DNA of 64,000 bases from AWTP1-13 sp033764875 (GTDB taxonomy: Bacteria; Pseudomonadota; Alphaproteobacteria; Rhizobiales; Hyphomicrobiaceae). Both the position numbers and the translations under genes were made by a program. The notes under the pieces were generated by a model. It had not been told where the DNA came from, ran no database searches, and saw nothing but the letters and a program-made list of their open reading frames with translations. Positions 58,819 through 64,000 of the stretch are shown here, one piece after another (position 1 is the first letter of the stretch; each line of letters starts with the position of its first letter). The stretch is from contig JANRIO010000072.1 of assembly GCA_033764875.1 (NCBI GenBank), positions 62,001 to 126,000 of the forward strand. Reading direction: 5' to 3'.

Positions 58819-59004
58819 TTGAGTATGGTGCACGGCAATTGCCCCACACGGACGTCGAGCCGGCGCAGTCGGCCCCCCACGCAAGCAAGCGATGGCGCGA
58901 ACGCGATCTTGCGAACGCGACTATATGCGGGACGCGGGAGCAGTTGCACCTTCGGCCGATGCAAGAGGGTGCCAGCATCGCCACGCGACGTCGGGGGATA
59001 GAGA

Positions 59005-59880
59005 GTGTTCTCGCTTGACCTGCTGCTCGACGCCGTGGTGCTGGGGCTGCTGCTCGGCTGCTTCTACGCGGCCGTGAGCATCGGCCTGTCGGTCACCTTC
59101 GGCCTGCTCGACGTGCCGCATGTGGCCCACCCCGCCTTCCTGGTGGCGGCCTCCTACGGCGTCTACCTGCTCAACGACCTCTGGGGCGTGGACCCGCTGC
59201 TGGCGGGGCTCGTCCTGACGCCGCTCTATTTCGTGATCGGCCTCTTCGCCTACTGGGTCTACTTCGAGACCTTCGAGAGGCGGGGGCAGGACCAAGGCGT
59301 GCGCGGCATCGCCTTCTTCTTCGGCATCGCCTTCATCATCGAGGTTCTGATCATTCTCACGATGGGGGTCGACCAGCGCTCGGTGCAGGCCCCCTACATC
59401 GGCAAGTCGCTGCGGCTCTGGGACATGCGCATCCCTATGCGGCTCGTGGTGGCGTTCGGCGTCGCCATGCTCTTGACGCTGCTGCTGACGCAGTATCTCT
59501 CGCGCACCTTCACGGGATGGGCGATCCGGGCCGTGGCCCAGGACGAGGGCGCGCTGCGCCTGATGGGCGCCAACCCCTACAAGATCAAGCAGTGGGCCTT
59601 CGGCATCGGCACCGCCGTGCTCGGCATGGCCGGCGCGCTGCTGATCATCGTCGCCCCCGTCGAGCCGACGCTCGACCGCGCCTACATCGGCCGCACCTTC
59701 TGCGTCGTCGTCATGGCGGGGCTCGGCAGCATGTCGGGGACGCTGGCCGCGGCCGTGATCCTGGGTGTCTCGGAATCGATCGTGCTGACGCTGTTCGGCG
59801 CCTCCTGGGCGCCCGCCATCTCCTTCGCCATGCTCCTCGCGGTGCTTGCGGTGCGCCCGCAAGGCCTGTTCGGGAGGTGA
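59005..59880 (+). CDS. livH: Liv-type permease LivH, cassette 3
   Basis: 291-residue permease starting at GTG 59005 with GGGGGA upstream. LivH features: VSIGLSVTFGLLDVPHVAHP (PHVAHP in place of the usual NLAHG), GVRGIAFFFGIAFIIEVLII, SRTFTGWAIRAVAQDEGALR, VVVMAGLGSMSGTLAAAVIL and the ending VLAVRPQGLFG. livM follows after 2 bases. Confidence 0.92.
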   Translation: MFSLDLLLDAVVLGLLLGCFYAAVSIGLSVTFGLLDVPHVAHPAFLVAASYGVYLLNDLWGVDPLLAGLVLTPLYFVIGLFAYWVYFETFERRGQDQGVRGIAFFFGIAFIIEVLIILTMGVDQRSVQAPYIGKSLRLWDMRIPMRLVVAFGVAMLLTLLLTQYLSRTFTGWAIRAVAQDEGALRLMGANPYKIKQWAFGIGTAVLGMAGALLIIVAPVEPTLDRAYIGRTFCVVVMAGLGSMSGTLAAAVILGVSESIVLTLFGASWAPAISFAMLLAVLAVRPQGLFGR

Positions 59881-59882
59881 GG

Positions 59883-60854
59883 ATGCACACAAGCAAAGGC
59901 CTCGCCTTCTGGCTCTCCTGCGCAGCCTTCCTGCTCGCCATGCTGGGCCTCACCCTCGTGACCGGCAACGAGTATCCCTTCTTCGCCGGCTACGTGATCC
60001 TGCAGTTCATCGTGCTGGCCACCGCCTGGAACATCCTCGGCGGCTACGCGGGCTACGTGAATTTCGGCACCAGCGCCTTCTTCGGCATCGGCGTCTACAT
60101 TGCCATCATGCTGTTCAAGGCGCTGGGCGCGCCGATCGTGGTGCAGATCGCGGGCGCGGCGCTGGCCGGCGCCGTCCTGGGCTTCGCGGTGGGGCTGTTG
60201 ACGCTCAGGATGCAGGGCATCTTCTTCTCCATCGCCACCATCGCCGTGACCATCATCATCGAGACCTGCATCACCAACTGGAAGTTCGTCGGCGGCGCGG
60301 CCGGCATCCAGCTGCAGCGCCCGCCCGTGACGGCGCCCTTCGACAGCTACGTCAAGATGCTGTTCTTCGTGCAGGCGGCACTCGTGGTGATCGCCGTCGC
60401 GGTCGCGCGCTACGTGCAAGGGTCGTGGATCGGCCGCGGTCTGCAGGCGCTGCGCGACGACGAGCTCGCGGCCGAATGCACCGGCGTGCCGACGCTCCGG
60501 CTGAAGCTCCTCGCCTGCTGCCTCTCGGGCGCGCTGATGAGCGCGGCGGGCGCCCCCTCGGCCATGTACCTGCAGTTCGCGAACCCGGAATCGGCCTTCA
60601 ACCTCAACTACTCGGTGTCGGCGCTGGCCATGGCGCTGATCGGCGGCACGGCGCACTGGGTGGGGCCGATCCTCGGCGCCATCCTGCTCGGCGTTACGCA
60701 GCAGGTTCTGACGGTGACCATCTCCTCCGAGGTGAACGTGCTGATCCTGGGGCTGATGCTGGTCCTGTTCGTGGTCGGCGCACCGGCTGGCCTGATCGGC
60801 CTGCTGCGCTTCCCGCGGCGGCGCCTCCCTGCCGACAAGGGAGGCGGGCCATGA
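59883..60854 (+). CDS. livM: Liv-type permease LivM, cassette 3
   Basis: 323-residue permease: NILGGYAGYVNFGTSAFFGI, LLTLRMQGIFFSIATIAVTI, GSWIGRGLQALRDDELAAEC, SALAMALIGGTAHWVGPILG and a final span ending LIGLLRFPRRR. ATG at 59883 is just after the livH stop; the stop overlaps livG (ATGA). Confidence 0.93.
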   Translation: MHTSKGLAFWLSCAAFLLAMLGLTLVTGNEYPFFAGYVILQFIVLATAWNILGGYAGYVNFGTSAFFGIGVYIAIMLFKALGAPIVVQIAGAALAGAVLGFAVGLLTLRMQGIFFSIATIAVTIIIETCITNWKFVGGAAGIQLQRPPVTAPFDSYVKMLFFVQAALVVIAVAVARYVQGSWIGRGLQALRDDELAAECTGVPTLRLKLLACCLSGALMSAAGAPSAMYLQFANPESAFNLNYSVSALAMALIGGTAHWVGPILGAILLGVTQQVLTVTISSEVNVLILGLMLVLFVVGAPAGLIGLLRFPRRRLPADKGGGP

Positions 60855-61579
60855 GCGCGGCCCTGCTCAGGATCGAGGGCATGACGAAGCGCTTCGGCGG
60901 CTTCACCGCGCTCGACACGGTGAGCGTGGACATCATGCCCGGCGAGCGCTTCGGCCTGATCGGGCCCAACGGCTCCGGCAAGACCACGCTGATCCACTGC
61001 ATCTCCGGCGCCTTGCGTCCGAGCGCGGGCACCGTGCGCTTCGAGGGCGAGGACGTGACGGGGCTGCCGGCCCACAAGCGCACGCGCAAGGGCATCGCGC
61101 GCAGCTTCCAGATCCCGCGCCCATTCAAGAGCATGACGGTGCGCGAGAACTTGGCTGTGGCGCTCGATTTCGCCTCCCTCGATCACGGGCTTTCCGCCGG
61201 CGAGCAGACCGAGCACGTGATGGCGATCCTCACGCGCATGGGGCTCGCGGCCAAGGTCGACGCGCTGGCGTCCTCCCTCTCCCAGGTGGAGCTGCGCCGG
61301 ATGGAGCTGGCCCGCGCCATGGCGGCACGGCCCAAGCTGCTGATCTCCGACGAGGCCATGGCTGGGCTGTCGAGCTCGGAGGTGGACGAGGTGCTGGACC
61401 TCCTCCTCAAGCTCAGCGCCGACGGCATCACCATCATCATGATCGAGCACATCATGCATGCGGTGATGCGCTTCTCGAGCCGCGTCATGTGCCTCGACGC
61501 GGGCAAGATCGTGGCCATCGGCGAGCCCAAGGCCGTGATGGAGAACAAGCGCGTGCAGGAGGCCTACCTTGGCGCTTAG
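60851..61579 (+). CDS. livG: Liv-type ATPase LivG, cassette 3
   Basis: 242-residue ATPase: TKRFGGFTALDTVSVDIMPG, Walker A GPNGSGKTT, RKGIARSFQIPRPFKSMTVR, signature region LSQVELRRMELARAMAARP, Walker B LLISDEAMAGLSS (Ala replaces the usual Pro after DE), switch His MIEHIMHAV, end EAYLGA. Overlaps livM by 4 bases and livF by 11 bases. Confidence 0.93.
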   Translation: MSAALLRIEGMTKRFGGFTALDTVSVDIMPGERFGLIGPNGSGKTTLIHCISGALRPSAGTVRFEGEDVTGLPAHKRTRKGIARSFQIPRPFKSMTVRENLAVALDFASLDHGLSAGEQTEHVMAILTRMGLAAKVDALASSLSQVELRRMELARAMAARPKLLISDEAMAGLSSSEVDEVLDLLLKLSADGITIIMIEHIMHAVMRFSSRVMCLDAGKIVAIGEPKAVMENKRVQEAYLGA

Positions 61580-62306
61580 GCTCTCCGTCGCCGACCTCGA
61601 TGCGGGCTACGGCGCCGTGAAGGCGCTGCAGGGCGTGTCGCTCGAGGTGCGCCAGGGCGAGACGGTCGCCATCCTGGGCTCCAACGGCAACGGCAAGAGC
61701 ACGCTGATGAAGTGCGTGACCGGGCTGGTGCGGCCCTCGCGCGGATCGGTCACGCTGGAGGTGGACGGCGCCACGCACGATCTCGCAGCCCTGCCCGCCG
61801 AGGCCATCGTCGAGCTCGGCGTCGCGCTGGTGCCGGAGGGCCGCCGCCTGTTCCCGAAGCTGACGGTGGAGGAGAACCTGATGCTCGGCGCCTTCCGCAA
61901 GTCGGCGCGCGGCGGCATCGCCCGCAACCTCGCCTTCGCCTTCGAGGCGTTCCCGGTGCTGAAGGAGCGGCGCCGGCAACTCGCCGGCACCATGTCCGGC
62001 GGCCAGCAGCAGATGCTCGCCATCGCGCGTGCGCTGATGTCCTCCCCGCGCCTGCTGCTGGTCGACGAGCCCTCCGTCGGCCTGTCGCCGCTGCTGGTGG
62101 CGCAGACCATCACCACCATCGGCGACCTGAAGCGCAAGTTCGGGCTGACGGTGCTGATGGCGGAGCAGAATTTCCACCAGGCCGTGCGCATCGCCGACCG
62201 CGGCTACATCATCGTGCACGGCGAGATCGCGGTGGCGGCGGCCTCCGTGGCCGAGCTCAACGCCAACGACATCGTTCGCAAGCTCTATCTCGGCGGCATC
62301 GCATGA
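61569..62306 (+). CDS. livF: Liv-type ATPase LivF, cassette 3
   Basis: 245-residue ATPase starting at TTG 61569, with AGGAGG 6 bases upstream inside livG. Walker A GSNGNGKST, LGVALVPEGRRLFPKLTVEE, signature MSGGQQQMLAIARAL, Walker B LLLVDEPSVGLSP and the LivF-type VLMAEQNFHQAV. The FAD subunit gene of a molybdenum hydroxylase follows after 36 bases, probably in the same transcript. Confidence 0.92.
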   Translation: MALRLSVADLDAGYGAVKALQGVSLEVRQGETVAILGSNGNGKSTLMKCVTGLVRPSRGSVTLEVDGATHDLAALPAEAIVELGVALVPEGRRLFPKLTVEENLMLGAFRKSARGGIARNLAFAFEAFPVLKERRRQLAGTMSGGQQQMLAIARALMSSPRLLLVDEPSVGLSPLLVAQTITTIGDLKRKFGLTVLMAEQNFHQAVRIADRGYIIVHGEIAVAAASVAELNANDIVRKLYLGGIA

Positions 62307-62342
62307 GGCCGTCCATGCAACTCAGGGTCTAGGAGCCTGCCC

Positions 62343-63215
62343 ATGAAGGCACCGCGCTTCTCCTACGTGCGCCCAGCCTCGCTCCCCGAGGCCTTGCGGC
62401 TGCTGGCGGACAGCGGGCCCGACGCCCGCCTCCTCGCCGGCGGGCAGAGCCTGCTCGCAGCACTCGCCTTCCGCCTGTCCGACCCGCAGCTTCTGATCGA
62501 CATCTCGCGGCTGCCCGAGCTCAAGGGCGTGGCGCGGGTGGGCGACAGGCTCCGCATCGGCGCCGGCACGACCCACGCCGCGCTCGGCCGCGATCCGCTC
62601 GTGGCCGCGGCCGCCCCCCTCCTCGCCGAGGCCGTCCCGCACATCGCCCATCCCGCCATCCGCAATCGCGGCACCATCGGCGGCTCGCTCGCCTACGCCG
62701 ACCCGGCCGCCGAGCTGCCGGCGTGCGTCCTGGCGCTGGAGGCGGAGCTCATCGCCCACTCCGCCGCGGGCGAGCGGCGCATCAGGGCGGCGGAGTTCTT
62801 CACCGGCCTGTTCTCGACGGCCCTGAGGCCGGAGGAGATCCTCGTCGCCATCGAGGTGCCGGCCGCCGCCGCCGGCGACCGCCACGCCATCGTCGAGGTG
62901 GCGCGGCGCTCGGGCGACTACGCCATGGCCGGCGTCGCCGTGGCGGCGACCACGGCGGGCGCCGGCGTCGGCACGCTGAGGCCGGTGTTTTTCGCGCTGG
63001 GCGACGGGCCTGTCCTCGCATCTGGAGCCGCCCGCGCGCTGGAGCGTGGCCCGCTGACGGCCGAGCGCATCGCCGCCGCCAAGGCCGCGCTCTCCGCCGA
63101 TCTCGATCCGCCCGGCGACCTGCACGGCGGCCCTCAGATGAAGCGGCATCTGGCCGGCGTGGTCCTGGAGCGGGCGCTGGCCCGCATCGGCAGCGGGGAG
63201 AGGCGGGCGGCATGA
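62343..63215 (+). CDS. Molybdenum hydroxylase, FAD-binding subunit (CoxM type)
   Basis: 290-residue medium subunit of a xanthine-dehydrogenase/CO-dehydrogenase-family hydroxylase. RLLAGGQSLLAALAFRLSDP and HPAIRNRGTIGGSLAYADPA are the two FAD pyrophosphate-binding motifs (AGGQSL and TIGG). The C-terminal part has EVARRSGDYAMAGVAVAATT. It passes electrons from the 2Fe-2S clusters to FAD and then to an acceptor. It overlaps the small-subunit gene by 4 bases. Confidence 0.93.
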   Translation: MKAPRFSYVRPASLPEALRLLADSGPDARLLAGGQSLLAALAFRLSDPQLLIDISRLPELKGVARVGDRLRIGAGTTHAALGRDPLVAAAAPLLAEAVPHIAHPAIRNRGTIGGSLAYADPAAELPACVLALEAELIAHSAAGERRIRAAEFFTGLFSTALRPEEILVAIEVPAAAAGDRHAIVEVARRSGDYAMAGVAVAATTAGAGVGTLRPVFFALGDGPVLASGAARALERGPLTAERIAAAKAALSADLDPPGDLHGGPQMKRHLAGVVLERALARIGSGERRAA

Positions 63216-63691
63216 GCGAGCACATCGACATCACCCTCACCGTCAACGGCGAGCGCGTCACCGCACGCGTCGAGGCGCGCCGGCACCTCGTCGATTTCCT
63301 GCGCCTCGATCTGGGCCTCATGGGCACCCACGTCGGCTGCGAGCACGGCGTGTGCGGGGCCTGCACGCTGCGCGTCGACGGCGAGATCGTGCGCGGCTGC
63401 CTGGTGCTCGCGGCAAGCCTCGACGGGGCGACGGTGCAGACCATCGAGGGCGCCTCCGATACGGGCGAGATCCGCGACCTGCAGGACGCGTTCATCGCCC
63501 GCAACGCCGCCCAGTGCGGCTTCTGCACCCCTGGCATGCTGATGGCGGCGGCCGATCTGCTCGCCCACACGCCAAGCCCCTCGCGCGAGGCGATCCGCGA
63601 GCATCTCTCCGGCAACTACTGCCGCTGCACGGGCTACCAGGCGATCGTCGACGCCGTCGAGACGGCCGCGCGCACGCGGGCAAAGGCGTGA
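63212..63691 (+). CDS. Molybdenum hydroxylase, 2Fe-2S subunit (CoxS type)
   Basis: 159-residue small subunit with both clusters: the plant-ferredoxin type ligands Cys43, 48, 51 and 63 (VGCEHGVCGACTLRV ... GCLVLA) and the helical-domain ligands Cys102, 105, 137 and 139 (QCGFCTPGML ... NYCRCTGYQA). Length and spacing are normal. It carries electrons from the molybdenum site to the FAD subunit. Confidence 0.96.
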   Translation: MSEHIDITLTVNGERVTARVEARRHLVDFLRLDLGLMGTHVGCEHGVCGACTLRVDGEIVRGCLVLAASLDGATVQTIEGASDTGEIRDLQDAFIARNAAQCGFCTPGMLMAAADLLAHTPSPSREAIREHLSGNYCRCTGYQAIVDAVETAARTRAKA

Positions 63692-63706
63692 GACGGGAGG
63701 GCGACC

Positions 63707-64000
63707 ATGGCTGAGACCGTGAAGCTGCACGCCGAGGACCGGCCCAACTCCTACATCGGCCGCTCGGTGCCGCGCCCGAACGTGGCCAAGCTCGTCGAGG
63801 GCCGCGGGCAGTACGTCGACGACATCGTGCTGCCGCGCATGGCGCACGCGGCCTTCGTGCGCTCGCCGCACGCGCACGCCAGGATTCTCAAGGTGGACGC
63901 CAGCGCGGCGCTCGCCCTGCCGGGCGTCTATCGCGTGTTCACGGGCGCGGATCTCGCCGGCCATTGCGAGCCCTGGGTCGCGGTGCTGGCGCACCTCAAG
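63707..64000 (+). CDS. Molybdenum hydroxylase, molybdopterin subunit (CoxL type), 3'-truncated
   Basis: The first 98 codons of the large catalytic subunit, cut by the window end. NSYIGRSVPRPNVAKLVEGR, GQYVDDIVLPRMAHAAFVRS and SPHAHARILKVDASAALALP are the standard start of this family, followed by VFTGADLAGH. ATG at 63707 after GGGAGGG. The residues that would separate CO dehydrogenase from xanthine, nicotinate, quinoline or aldehyde hydroxylases lie beyond the window. Confidence 0.93.
   Translation, partial: MAETVKLHAEDRPNSYIGRSVPRPNVAKLVEGRGQYVDDIVLPRMAHAAFVRSPHAHARILKVDASAALALPGVYRVFTGADLAGHCEPWVAVLAHLK

Noticed and set aside
58351..59001. A 216-codon open frame between the cassette 3 receptor and livH
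   Set aside because: Its translation (DPRLRGGDVG, VMPAKAGIHA) is the well-known false peptide made by reading through intergenic hairpin repeats; the frame covers units 5-7 and has no family match or codon pattern of a gene.

Overview
The window is GC-rich bacterial DNA (about 70% G+C by eye). It is densely coding, with many 4-base start/stop overlaps inside operons. The gene set is a pqqBCDE cluster, three complete branched-chain-amino-acid-type (Liv/HAAT) ABC importers, an SsuABC/NMT1-type importer, a Bug-family binding protein, a Cox-type molybdenum hydroxylase and many single enzymes of organic-acid and aromatic catabolism. Together these suggest a metabolically versatile, Gram-negative soil or water alphaproteobacterium (Hyphomicrobiales/Rhodospirillales-like). 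That placement is an inference. I see no rRNA, tRNA, IS element, prophage or CRISPR array.

Layout. 1-3016: pqqB (cut by the window edge), pqqC, pqqD and pqqE. 3024-5842: ring-cleaving-dioxygenase-like VOC protein, nitroreductase, FAH-family hydrolase. 6144-10696 (minus): NMT1-like binding protein, two permeases and an ATPase, followed by a MetE-C-like protein. 10866-15865: MFS exporter, then a HlyD/FtsX/LolD-type ABC exporter. 16058-21129: first Liv cassette. 21224-23797: two tandem Flp pilins, then a PQQ-type sugar dehydrogenase overlapping a dihaem cytochrome c. 23811-28155: epimerase, LysR, a HAD-phosphatase/P-loop-ATPase fusion, a Gly-rich secreted protein. 28406-34287: tricarballylate-dehydrogenase-like flavoprotein, a two-subunit sulfopyruvate-decarboxylase-like TPP enzyme, D-hydroxyacid dehydrogenase, oligopeptide-type binding protein. 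34329-36606: rhodanese, DsbA-like protein, exported methyltransferase and a DUF2892 protein. 36617-43754: AraC regulator and a second Liv cassette in which LivM is fused to LivG and LivF is fused in frame to an aldehyde dehydrogenase. 43769-48913 (minus): a three-gene CHASE2 / small exported protein / exported caspase-like protein operon. 49103-56756: acyl-CoA dehydrogenase, nitronate monooxygenase, Bug protein and TetR; then a GST-like protein, an intradiol dioxygenase and an FAD monooxygenase. 57079-64000: third Liv cassette leading into the FAD, 2Fe-2S and (partial) molybdopterin subunits of a hydroxylase.

How the genes fit together. PQQ made from the left-end cluster could serve the exported sugar-dehydrogenase-like protein and its cytochrome. 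Each importer sits beside enzymes that probably act on its cargo (aldehyde dehydrogenase; molybdenum hydroxylase; ring-hydroxylating and ring-cleaving enzymes). The least ordinary parts are the CHASE2/caspase operon, with a canonical EF-hand loop inside the caspase domain; the two fusion genes; and a family of 30-base hairpin repeats with compensating stem changes. That family includes a complex element in the same place (between the binding-protein gene and the first permease gene) in two different Liv operons.
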